Made by a program: the position numbers and the translations under genes. From positions 2,852,001 through 2,916,000 of the forward strand of contig NZ_CP087710.1 of the NCBI RefSeq assembly GCF_020991065.1: 64,000 nucleotides of DNA, given 5' to 3'. Origin of the DNA: Nocardioides okcheonensis. GTDB taxonomy: Bacteria; Actinomycetota; Actinomycetes; Propionibacteriales; Nocardioidaceae. Positions 43,922-51,327 of this stretch are shown here, piece by piece. Under the pieces are notes generated by a model that saw only the letters and a list, made by a program, of their open reading frames with translations, was not told the DNA's origin and searched no databases. How positions within the stretch are numbered: the stretch's first letter is position 1; every line of letters begins with the position of its first letter.

Positions 43922-45321
43922 CAGCGCACCAGCCCGGTGCGGTTGATGAGCGTGTCGAGCACCGAGTCGAGGGTGGTCATCACCCTCGCCGCGGCCTCGT
44001 AGGCCCGCTGCGACTGCATCATGGTGACCATCTCCTCGTCGATGTTGACGCCCGACAGCTGGTCGCGCGCGCCGTCGACCTGGTCGGTGAGGTTCTGCTG
44101 GGTGGCGGCGAGCCGGCGCACGGAGGCGACGTCGTTGCCGAGGCCGGTGACGAACTGCTGGTAGGACGACGTCGGGCCGGCGAGCGCCGCCGCGATCGCG
44201 TTGCCGTTGCTGCCGTCGCGGTTCGGGCCACCGCCGATCGCGGACGCCGCGACCTGCGCGGGGTCGGTCACCAGCAGCACGAGCGGTCCGCCCGGCGCGC
44301 TGGGGTCGACGGCGAAGAACGGCTGGCCGGCGGCGCCGGTGCGGTCGAAGCCCGCCTGGTGCGCCGCGTTGACCGTGTCGGCCACCTGCTGCGCGACGGC
44401 CTCGAGGCCGGCCCGGAGGGCGGGGAGGGTGCCGCCGAGCAGGTCGGCGGTGCCGCCCACCTCACCGCGCAGGCCGGTCACTGCGGTCGCGGTGCCCCCG
44501 GGCGGGGTGACCGCGAGTCCGAGCGGCTGGCCGTCGGAGGTGCCGTCGGGGTTGACGCCCGAGGCCACGGACAGGGTGCCGGCCTTGCCGCCGGTGACCA
44601 GCGCGACGCCGCCGACGGTGACGTCGAGGCCGCCCTGGCCGTTCTCGACGGCGGTGCCGCCGGTGAGCTCGGCGAGCCGCAGCGCCATCTGGTCGCGGGA
44701 GTCGAGCAGGCTCGAGGTGTCGTTGCCGGCCAGCCGGGCGGCGGTGATCGCCTCGTTGGCGGCGGCCAGGTCGTGGGCCAGGGTGTTGGTCTCGCCGACG
44801 TCGGCGAGCAGGGAGGCCCGCTGGTCGCCCTCCTCGGCCTCGATGTTGCGACGCTGCCCGGCGACCGCGTCGACGAGGGTCCGCGAGGTGGCGATCACCT
44901 GGGTCCGCGTGGCGGCCGAGTCGGGGTTGTTGGCGAGGTCCTGCCAGGCCCGGCGGACGTCGGCCAGCGCGCTGGACACGCCCTCGCCCGCCGGCTCGCC
45001 GAGGGAGGACTCGACCCGGGCGAGCGCGGCCGCGCGGGTGTCGAGGAAGGACTGGGTGCCGTGCTCGCGCCGCGCGCGCGAGTCGAGCAGCGGGTCGACG
45101 AGGCGGTCGACCGAGCCGACCCGTACGCCGTCGCCGTGGCCGTCGAACCGGCTCCACATGGCGGGCTGGGCGGGGGCACCGACGGCCTCGCCGACGACGC
45201 GACGACGGGCGTAGCCGTCGGTGGCGACGTTGGCGATGTTGCCGCTGGCGACCTCCATCACCGCCTGGTGGTAGCGCAGCGCGCTCGCCGTGGCGTTGAT
45301 CGAGCCGAAGGTGCCCGCCAC
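43921..45321 (-). CDS. flgK: Flagellar hook-associated protein 1
   Basis: 466 residues, on the short side for FlgK. N-terminal GSINATASALRYHQAVMEVASGNIANV (rod/hook-type helix with the ANVATDGYARR motif) and C-terminal GVNIDEEMVTMMQSQRAYEAAARV, typical of FlgK. The start is GTG at 45321, one base after flgN. It is the first hook-filament junction protein. Confidence 0.94.
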   Translation of the reverse strand: MAGTFGSINATASALRYHQAVMEVASGNIANVATDGYARRRVVGEAVGAPAQPAMWSRFDGHGDGVRVGSVDRLVDPLLDSRARREHGTQSFLDTRAAALARVESSLGEPAGEGVSSALADVRRAWQDLANNPDSAATRTQVIATSRTLVDAVAGQRRNIEAEEGDQRASLLADVGETNTLAHDLAAANEAITAARLAGNDTSSLLDSRDQMALRLAELTGGTAVENGQGGLDVTVGGVALVTGGKAGTLSVASGVNPDGTSDGQPLGLAVTPPGGTATAVTGLRGEVGGTADLLGGTLPALRAGLEAVAQQVADTVNAAHQAGFDRTGAAGQPFFAVDPSAPGGPLVLLVTDPAQVAASAIGGGPNRDGSNGNAIAAALAGPTSSYQQFVTGLGNDVASVRRLAATQQNLTDQVDGARDQLSGVNIDEEMVTMMQSQRAYEAAARVMTTLDSVLDTLINRTGLVR

Positions 45322-45322
45322 C

Positions 45323-45853
45323 TCAGAGGCTCCGGTCCACGAGCCGGTTGCGCGAGCCGTCGGCCGTGGCGGTGCCGTCGGCGGCGTACCCGTCGACCGA
45401 CTCGCCGAGGCTGAGCAGGGTCTCGCGCGCCGAGCGGTAGCCGGCGGAGATGAGGTGCTTGTTGGAGTCGGCCAGCGTGGCGATCTCCGCGGTCAGCGTC
45501 ACGAACGCCTCGCGGTGCTCGGTGAGGATCGTGGTCCACGGGTCGCCGGCGGCCTCGGCGAGGGCGGCCAGGCTCGGGTTGGCGCTCATCCCGGCCACGG
45601 ACGCGGCGTCGTCGGCGGCGACGGCGCGCAGCACCTCGGTCTCCCGGATGGTGCCGAGCAGGGCGTCGATGTCGCGGGTCGCGTGGGCCAGCCAGCGGCT
45701 GCGGCCGCTCGCCAGGACGAGCTGCTCGACCTCGAGGCGGTAGTGCAGCTCGGAGAGCAGCTCGCGCTCGCGCCACAGCACGAGCGACAGGCGCTCCATC
45801 GTGGCGGTCGCGGATCCGCCCGCAACGAGGCGGGCCTGGTCGGTCAGGTTCAC
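45323..45853 (-). CDS. flgN: Flagellar export chaperone FlgN
   Basis: 176 residues, mostly helical (MERLSLVLWRERELLSELHYRLEVEQLVLASG), matching FlgN, the chaperone for FlgK and FlgL. The start is GTG at 45853 after GGGACGGGC. It is the promoter-proximal gene of flgN-flgK-flgL-fliW-csrA. A 16-bp sequence shared with the flgB leader lies about 105 bases upstream. Confidence 0.86.
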   Translation of the reverse strand: MNLTDQARLVAGGSATATMERLSLVLWRERELLSELHYRLEVEQLVLASGRSRWLAHATRDIDALLGTIRETEVLRAVAADDAASVAGMSANPSLAALAEAAGDPWTTILTEHREAFVTLTAEIATLADSNKHLISAGYRSARETLLSLGESVDGYAADGTATADGSRNRLVDRSL

Positions 45854-45924
45854 GCCCGTCCCATCGGTCGTCGTGGAGGCGACCTGAGGACTTCCTCCGG
45901 GTTTTGACGGGGACGTGCCATGTG

Positions 45925-45972
45925 TGCACGAACCGTGCAGGTGGGGCGTGCATAGTCCGAACGGGCCATGCC
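45925..45972. promoter_or_regulatory. Divergent flgN / sigma-factor regulatory region
   Basis: TGCACGAACCGTGCA (45925-45939) is a 6-3-6 palindrome. CCGAACGGGCCATGCC (45957-45972) is the reverse complement of GGCATGGCCCGTTCGG, found again at 50090-50105 before flgB. Both features lie between the divergent flgN and sigma-factor genes and are candidate regulator or promoter sites. Confidence 0.55.
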
Positions 45973-46065
45973 CTTGTAGGACGTCGGTCCCCGTTCTGTT
46001 ACTCCTTTGACCCCTTCCTCCTCGAATCGGTAACAGAGGTGCTCGGACTCGACAAGGGTCGACCC

Positions 46066-46944
46066 GTGACCTCCCCCGCCGCTTCCCCCGCCCCGATGGC
46101 CGCCGTCTCCCTCCCCGTGGCGACGCCCGGCCAGGACGACCTGGTGACCCAGCACATCCCGCTCGTGGGCCACCTGGTCCGCGAGGTGCTGTCCCGGGTC
46201 CCCGCCCACGTCGACCGTGACGACCTCACCTCCGCGGGCCTCACCGCGCTGGTGCAGGCGGCGCGCGGCTTCGACGCCGAGCGGGGCGTGCCGTTCGCCC
46301 GCTACGCCGCGACCCGTGTCCGGGGCGCGCTGCTGGACGAGCTGCGGGGGGTCGACTGGGCGACCAGGTCGGTCCGCCGGACCGCCCGCAGCCTCGACGA
46401 GACCCGGATGCGCCTGACCCACGCCATGGGTCGGGTCCCGACCGACGCCGAGCTCGCCTCCGCGCACGGCATCCCGGTGGAGGAGGTGCTGGCCAACCGC
46501 GAGGACCTGGCCCGCGCCCAGGTGATGTCGCTGGAGGCCGGCGACGAGCACGGGTCCTACGCCGCCTCGACGCCGTCGGCCACCCCGACGCCGGAGCAGG
46601 CGCTGGTGCACGGCGAGCTGCTCACCTACCTCTCCGAGGCCGTGGCCGAGCTCCCCGAGCGGCTGCGCCGCGTGGTGCAGGGCTACTTCCTGGAGGAGCG
46701 GCCGATGGCCGAGCTCGCCGCCGAGCTCGGGGTGACCGAGTCGCGGATCTCCCAGCTGCGCGCCGAGGCGATGGTGCTGCTGCGCGACGGCCTGAACTCC
46801 CAGCTGGCCCCGGAGCTGGTGCCCGCGCACGAGCGGCCGGACGGTGTCGCCGCGCGCCGCCGCGAGGCGTACTTCGCCGCGGTCGCCGACCGTCACGCCG
46901 CCGTCGCGCGCACCTACGTGCCGCGGGTCGCGACCAGCGCCTGA
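46066..46944 (+). CDS. fliA: FliA/WhiG family RNA polymerase sigma factor
   Basis: 292 residues of the sigma-28 type: region 2 (LVRE...RDDLTSAGLTALVQAARGFD; PFARYAATRVRGALLDELRGVDWATRSVR), region 3 (RVPTDAELASAHGIPVEEV) and region 4 (PERLRRVVQGYFLEERPMAELAAELGVTESRISQLRAEAM). Position between flgN and fliC favours flagellar FliA over sporulation WhiG, which is sequence-related. The GTG at 46066 follows AAGGGTCGACCC; an upstream GTG at 46039 is possible. The C-terminus carries an extra ~50 residues. Confidence 0.88.
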   Translation: MTSPAASPAPMAAVSLPVATPGQDDLVTQHIPLVGHLVREVLSRVPAHVDRDDLTSAGLTALVQAARGFDAERGVPFARYAATRVRGALLDELRGVDWATRSVRRTARSLDETRMRLTHAMGRVPTDAELASAHGIPVEEVLANREDLARAQVMSLEAGDEHGSYAASTPSATPTPEQALVHGELLTYLSEAVAELPERLRRVVQGYFLEERPMAELAAELGVTESRISQLRAEAMVLLRDGLNSQLAPELVPAHERPDGVAARRREAYFAAVADRHAAVARTYVPRVATSA

Positions 46945-47045
46945 GCCATGTCCCGGCGCGAGGACGACGAGGCTGCGAAGCGCGTCGAAAGAATCTCCCT
47001 CGAAACCCTCAGGTGGGACCCGGGCCCGCCGAACAGGACCTCGAC

Positions 47046-47093
47046 GGAGTCCACGGACGGACTCCAGCTCGTGACTCAGAAACCACGGAAGGA
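47046..47093 (+). promoter_or_regulatory. Putative CsrA-binding sites in fliC leader
   Basis: A hairpin with arms GGAGTCC (47046-47052) and GGACTCC (47059-47065) presents loop ACGGAC. A second site ACGGAAGGA (47085-47093) overlaps the Shine-Dalgarno of fliC (ATG at 47101). One hairpin site plus one over the ribosome-binding site matches the layout of the Bacillus hag leader bound by CsrA. This is inferred from pattern and context. Confidence 0.65.
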
Positions 47094-47100
47094 ATCCATC

Positions 47101-47898
47101 ATGGGTCTTCGCATCAACCAGAACATCGACGCCGCCAACTCGTACCGCAACCTGTCGGTCACGCAGGGCCAGATGTCCAAGTCGCTCGAGAAGCTGTCGT
47201 CCGGCTTCCGGATCAACCGCGCCGCCGACGACGCGGCCGGCCTCGCCATCTCCGAGGGCCTGCGCTCGCAGGTCGGCGGCCTCAAGGTCGGCGCCCGCAA
47301 CGCCCAGGACGGCGTCAGCCTCGTGCAGACCGCTGAAGGTGCGCTCACCGAGGTCCACTCCATGCTGCAGCGCATGAACGACCTCTCGGTGCAGTACAAC
47401 AACGGCACCCAGAACACCGAGTCGCAGGCCGCCCTGCAGTCGGAGTTCGACGCGCTGAACACCGAGATCACCCGCATCAAGGACAACACGAAGTTCAACG
47501 GCACCGACCTGTTCGGCGGCGCCGCCCTGACCTTCCAGGTGGGCTACGACAGCGCCGACACGATCGACGTCTCGGCCACCGCCCTCGCCGACTTCACCGC
47601 CGGCACCGCGATGGGCGCGATCGACATCACCGACAGCAACACCCTGCAGGACGCCATCACCGAGGTCTCCACCCAGCGCGCCGACCTCGGTGCCACGCAG
47701 AACCGGTTCGAGCACACGATCAACAACGTGAACGTGGCGATCGAGAACCTGTCGGCGTCGGAGTCGCGGATCCGCGACACCGACATGGCGCAGGAGATGA
47801 TGGGCTTCACCCGCTCGCAGATCCTCTCCCAGGCCGGCACGGCCATGCTGGCGCAGGCCAACCAGGCCTCGCAGGGCGTCCTCTCCCTGCTCCGCTGA
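47101..47898 (+). CDS. fliC: Flagellin
   Basis: 265 residues, a minimal flagellin: the N-terminal D0/D1 helices (MGLRINQNIDAANSYRNLSV; LEKLSSGFRINRAADDAAGL; FGGAALTFQVGYDSADTIDV) and C-terminal D1/D0 (QNRFEHTINNVNVAIENLSA; MLAQANQASQGVLSLLR) with almost no variable D2/D3 region. The ATG at 47101 is preceded by AAGGAATCC. It is followed by a 12-bp-stem terminator. Translation is probably controlled by CsrA-FliW through the leader. Confidence 0.95.
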   Translation: MGLRINQNIDAANSYRNLSVTQGQMSKSLEKLSSGFRINRAADDAAGLAISEGLRSQVGGLKVGARNAQDGVSLVQTAEGALTEVHSMLQRMNDLSVQYNNGTQNTESQAALQSEFDALNTEITRIKDNTKFNGTDLFGGAALTFQVGYDSADTIDVSATALADFTAGTAMGAIDITDSNTLQDAITEVSTQRADLGATQNRFEHTINNVNVAIENLSASESRIRDTDMAQEMMGFTRSQILSQAGTAMLAQANQASQGVLSLLR

Positions 47899-47931
47899 CG
47901 GCGGGACTGACGGGACAGCGCGACCGCGGTA

Positions 47932-47959
47932 GCCGGGCCGGTCTCACGACCGGCCCGGC
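47932..47959 (+). terminator. fliC terminator hairpin
   Basis: GCCGGGCCGGTC (47932-47943) pairs perfectly with GACCGGCCCGGC (47948-47959) around TCAC, 34 bases after the fliC stop. It probably ends most fliC transcripts before fliD. Confidence 0.75.
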
Positions 47960-47995
47960 CACCGGGTCCCCGGGATCGAAGGACGGAGGACGACC

Positions 47996-49324
47996 ATGAG
48001 CGGAGCGAGCGTCAGCGGACTGGGCAGCGGCCTGGACACCGCGTCGATCATCGACCAGTTCATGCAGCTCGAGGCGGCGTCGCAGACGCGCCTGAAGTCG
48101 CGCCAGACGTCGGAGAAGTCCATCGTCTCGATCCTCCAGGGGATCAACACCAAGCTCGCCGCGCTCGCCACCAAGGCGACCGACCTCGGCAAGCCCGCCG
48201 CCTGGAACCCGGTGACGGCGACCAGCTCGGACGCCAAGGTCTCCGTCTCGGCCGTCACGACGGCCGGCCCCGGGTCGTTCTCGATCCGGGTCGACCAGAC
48301 CGCCGCGACCCACCGCCTCGAGCTCGCCTCGACGGTCGGCCGCACCGCGGCCGGCACCGTGCCGACCTCGGTCCGGCTGGACCGGCTCGACGGCTCGGCT
48401 CCGCTCGACCTCACCACCGACGGCACGCTCGCCGGCCTGGTCACCGCGCTCAACGACCCGGCCAACGCGACCGGTGTCCGGGCGACCGCGGTGAAGGTCG
48501 GCACCGACCAGTACCGGCTGGTGGTGGAGTCCTCGGCCACGGGGGCCGAGGAAGACTTCACCCTCACCGCCACGGACGGCTCCGCCCTGCTGGGCGGGGC
48601 CACGGTCCGCGCCGGCCGCGACGCCCAGGTCACGGTCGGGGACACGATCACTGCCACGTCCTCGTCCAACACCTTCTCGGACCTGGTGCCAGGGGTCACC
48701 GTCACGCTCGCGGCCGGCGCCACGGCCGGCACCACCTCCGAGGTGGTGCTGGCCCGGGACCAGGCGGCGGCCTCGACGGCCCTCAAGGGGCTGGTCGACG
48801 CGGTCAACTCCGTGCTCGCCGACATCGACACCCAGAGCAAGGCCAGCGGCACCGGCACCCGGGGCCCCCTGGCGGGTGACGGCAACGTGCGCGCCGTGCG
48901 CGACCAGCTGCTCGCGAGCGTGTTCCCCGGCGACGGCACCAGCCTCGCCGACCTCGGCATCCAGACCGACCGCTACGGCAAGCTGGTGCTCGACGAGGCC
49001 GCGTTCAAGAAGGCCTACGACGCGGACCCGACCGCCGTGCAGACCCGGCTCACCGCGCCCGGCACCGGCTTCGTGGCCCGCCTCGGCGAGGCCGCGAAGG
49101 CCGCCAGCGACCGGGTCGACGGCACCCTCACCACCGCCATCACCGGCCGCAACGACTCGATCTCCCGCCTCGGTGACGACATCGCCGACTGGGACATCCG
49201 CCTCGAGCTGCGACGTACGACGCTCACCCGGCAGTTCACCGCGATGGAGACGGCGCTCAACCAGATGAACAGCCAGTCCACGTGGCTGGCCGGACAGCTC
49301 TCCTCCCTCACGACCTCGGGATAA
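47996..49324 (+). CDS. fliD: Flagellar filament capping protein
   Basis: 442 residues: MSGASVSGLGSGLDTASIID (the FliD start motif GLxSGLD), the middle immunoglobulin-like region, and C-terminal helices LTRQFTAMETALNQMNSQST with QLSSL. It caps the growing filament and promotes flagellin folding. The ATG at 47996 follows GGACGGAGGAC. It begins the fliD-fliS-fliT-like cluster; fliS starts 10 bases later. Confidence 0.93.
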   Translation: MSGASVSGLGSGLDTASIIDQFMQLEAASQTRLKSRQTSEKSIVSILQGINTKLAALATKATDLGKPAAWNPVTATSSDAKVSVSAVTTAGPGSFSIRVDQTAATHRLELASTVGRTAAGTVPTSVRLDRLDGSAPLDLTTDGTLAGLVTALNDPANATGVRATAVKVGTDQYRLVVESSATGAEEDFTLTATDGSALLGGATVRAGRDAQVTVGDTITATSSSNTFSDLVPGVTVTLAAGATAGTTSEVVLARDQAAASTALKGLVDAVNSVLADIDTQSKASGTGTRGPLAGDGNVRAVRDQLLASVFPGDGTSLADLGIQTDRYGKLVLDEAAFKKAYDADPTAVQTRLTAPGTGFVARLGEAAKAASDRVDGTLTTAITGRNDSISRLGDDIADWDIRLELRRTTLTRQFTAMETALNQMNSQSTWLAGQLSSLTTSG

Positions 49325-49334
49325 GGACACCCCC

Positions 49335-49736
49335 ATGGCCTACGCCTCCGCCTACTCCGGCGCCGCCTCCTCCGCCTCCTACCTGCAGGCGTCGGTCGAG
49401 ACTGCCAGCCCCGCCCGGCTGCTGGTCATGCTCTACGACCGCCTCGCCCTGGACTGCCAGCGCGCGATCGCCGCGCAGGAGTCCGGCGACCACCTCGTGG
49501 CCCACGAGCAGCTGCTGCACGCCCAGGCGATCGTCGCCGAGCTGCAGTCCTCGCTGCGCCCGGAGGTCTGGGAGGGCGGTCCCGCGCTCAACAGCCTCTA
49601 CGCCCACCTGATGGTGCAGCTGGTGAAGGCCAACGTCGAGCGCGACGTCGAGCGCACCCGCCACTGCCTCGGCCTGGTCGACGGCCTCGGTGACGCGTGG
49701 CGCCGTGCCGCGCTCGACACCGCGAGGACGGCATGA
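49335..49736 (+). CDS. fliS: Flagellar export chaperone FliS
   Basis: 133 residues: SYLQASVETASPARLLVMLYDRL is the FliS hallmark, followed by helices typical of the flagellin chaperone (NSLYAHLMVQLVKANVERDV). It binds the flagellin C-terminus to prevent early polymerisation. Its stop overlaps the next ATG as ATGA. Confidence 0.93.
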   Translation: MAYASAYSGAASSASYLQASVETASPARLLVMLYDRLALDCQRAIAAQESGDHLVAHEQLLHAQAIVAELQSSLRPEVWEGGPALNSLYAHLMVQLVKANVERDVERTRHCLGLVDGLGDAWRRAALDTARTA

Positions 49737-50068
49737 TCGGCCGGGTCCCCGGCGACGACCTCGCCGACCTGGTCCGCTCGTGGCAGGACGCCCTCGAGGC
49801 CCTCGAGCACGACGTCCAGGTCGCCGAGCGGATGCTCACCGGTCCCCTCGACGCCGATGCCGCCACGTCCGCCGGCGCCGGCGCCTGGCTCCCGCCGCAG
49901 CCCCGCGGCCCGATCCCGGACGCCCTCGTGGCCCGGGCGCGTGACCTGCTCCGCCGCCAGGCCGTCGTCCGCGAGGGGCTGACCCGGGCGATCGAGCAGA
50001 CCCGCGTGGGTCTCGCCCAGCTGCGGCCCGCCGACCGCGCCCCGGCCTACGTGGACATCTCCGCCTGA
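49733..50068 (+). CDS. Small helical protein, possible FliT-like chaperone
   Basis: 111 residues, predicted helical (DDLADLVRSWQDALEALEHDVQVAERML; GLTRAIEQTRVGLAQLRP), with a Pro/Ala-rich middle. It has no confident family match. Position directly after fliS, with an ATGA overlap, is the usual place of fliT in flagellated bacteria, so a FliD chaperone role is inferred from context only. Confidence 0.6.
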   Translation: MIGRVPGDDLADLVRSWQDALEALEHDVQVAERMLTGPLDADAATSAGAGAWLPPQPRGPIPDALVARARDLLRRQAVVREGLTRAIEQTRVGLAQLRPADRAPAYVDISA

Positions 50069-50089
50069 GGGGACCACCCGGGTGGTGCC

Positions 50090-50105
50090 GGCATGGCCCG
50101 TTCGG
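50090..50105 (+). promoter_or_regulatory. 16-bp sequence shared with the flgN upstream region
   Basis: GGCATGGCCCGTTCGG occurs here, 154 bases before the flgB start, and in the same orientation relative to transcription 104 bases before flgN (45957-45972, minus strand). Two flagellar operons sharing an upstream 16-mer suggests a common promoter or activator site. Confidence 0.5.
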
Positions 50106-50191
50106 GTGGTGCCGCCTGGGCCATCGGGACCGTTCTGGGGTCCGAGGCCCACCAACTCCTCATCTGCGGCCCCGCCGGGCCGATGCAGCAC

Positions 50192-50210
50192 GTGAGCAAG
50201 GAGTGCTCAC
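50192..50210 (+). promoter_or_regulatory. GGA-loop hairpin in flgB leader, possible CsrA site
   Basis: GTGAGCA (50192-50198) and TGCTCAC (50204-50210) pair around the loop AGGAG, giving AAGGA at the tip. With the GGA-rich ribosome-binding site CAGGAGGAC before the GTG at 50259 it repeats the two-site layout seen in the fliC leader. Confidence 0.5.
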
Positions 50211-50258
50211 CCCCCCGCGCCGATGGACCGGCCGACCTTCTCCAGCAGGAGGACACCC

Positions 50259-50618
50259 GTGTCCATCGGCATGCCCGACGCCGTCTCCTCGGTGCTCGCC
50301 ACGGCCCTCGACGGCCTCGCGACCCGGCAGAACGTGATCGCCGACAACATCGCGAACGTCGACACCCCGGGCTTCCGCGCCCGCGCGGTCGACTTCGAGT
50401 CCTCGCTCTCCGCTGCGCTGCAGCGCGGTGAGATGCCGGCCGGCGGGGTCACCCCCACCGCCACCCCGACCGACGCCCCCGTGGGGCTCGACGGCAACAA
50501 CGTCGACCTGCGCAAGGAGTCGCTGGCGGCGATGCAGACGCAGTTCCAGTACCAGATGGTCACCCGTGCGGTGTCCGACCGGTTCGCGATGATCACCACC
50601 GCGGCGGGCTCGTTCTGA
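50259..50618 (+). CDS. flgB: Flagellar basal body rod protein FlgB
   Basis: 119 residues: LATALDGLATRQNVIADNIANVDTPGFRARAVDF is the FlgB N-terminal rod motif (quoted across positions 9-40 in part), ending QFQYQMVTRAVSDRF. It builds the proximal rod. The GTG at 50259 follows CAGGAGGACACCC, while an upstream ATG at 50223 has no ribosome-binding site. It begins the long operon flgB-flgC-fliE-fliF-fliG-fliH-fliI-fliJ-hydrolase-fliK-flgD-flgE. A ~190-base leader precedes it. Confidence 0.92.
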   Translation: MSIGMPDAVSSVLATALDGLATRQNVIADNIANVDTPGFRARAVDFESSLSAALQRGEMPAGGVTPTATPTDAPVGLDGNNVDLRKESLAAMQTQFQYQMVTRAVSDRFAMITTAAGSF

Positions 50619-51010
50619 TGGGCGCCTTCGACATGCTGCGCATCGCCAACAGCAGCCTGGGCATGCACCAGACCTGGCTCGACGCGCTGGCCCACAACAT
50701 CGCCAACGCCAACACGGTCACGGCCACCGACCAGGACGCCTTCCAGGAGCAGCTGGTCGTCGCGAGGGCCCTGCCCGAGGGCGGTGTCGAGGTCTCCGGC
50801 ATCGAGGCCGGCGACCCCGCCGGGATCATGGCGTACGCCCCCGACCACCCGCTGGCCGACGCCGACGGCTACGTCCGCACGCCCGCCATGGACATGTCCG
50901 TGCAGATGACCTCGCTCGTGCAGGCCCAGCGCGGCTTCCAGGCCTCCGTCCAGGTGACCAAGACCGCGCAGGACACCTACGCGGCAGCCCTCCAGATCGG
51001 ACAGCGCTGA
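50618..51010 (+). CDS. flgC: Flagellar basal body rod protein FlgC
   Basis: 130 residues: MLRIANSSLGMHQTWLDALA and HNIANANTVTATDQDAF, ending DMSVQMTSLVQAQRGFQASVQV as FlgC proteins do. A proximal rod subunit. The ATG shares a base with the flgB stop (TGATG), and the stop shares a base with fliE. Confidence 0.93.
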   Translation: MGAFDMLRIANSSLGMHQTWLDALAHNIANANTVTATDQDAFQEQLVVARALPEGGVEVSGIEAGDPAGIMAYAPDHPLADADGYVRTPAMDMSVQMTSLVQAQRGFQASVQVTKTAQDTYAAALQIGQR

Positions 51011-51327
51011 TGAGCATCGGTGGCATCGAGTCGATCGGGTTCACCCCGCTCGCCGCACCCGCGGTCGCGGCGCCGGCCCCGGCCGCGCCGTCCGCCACGT
51101 CGGGCAAGGACTTCGGGAGCATGGTCCTCGACGGGATCCAGCGCCTCGAGGGCCTGCAGGACAACGCCGACTCGCTCGCCGTCCGCGCGGCGTCCGGCAC
51201 CCTGCCCAACATCCACGACTACACGCTGGCCGCCAGTGAGGCCGAGGTGGCCACCAAGCTCACCGTCGCCGTGCGCAACAAGGCCATCGAGTCCTTCACC
51301 GAGATCATGAGGATGCAGGTCGGATGA
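51010..51327 (+). CDS. fliE: Flagellar hook-basal body complex protein FliE
   Basis: 105 residues: an Ala/Pro-rich N-terminus and the conserved C-terminus NIHDYTLAASEAEVATKLTV then KAIESFTEIMRMQVG, which links the rod to the MS ring. It starts in the flgC stop (TGATG) and its stop overlaps fliF (ATGA). Confidence 0.93.
   Translation: MSIGGIESIGFTPLAAPAVAAPAPAAPSATSGKDFGSMVLDGIQRLEGLQDNADSLAVRAASGTLPNIHDYTLAASEAEVATKLTVAVRNKAIESFTEIMRMQVG

Noticed and set aside
46066..46944. Sporulation sigma factor WhiG
   Set aside because: The sequence family covers both, but the flanking flgN and fliC genes favour the flagellar role.
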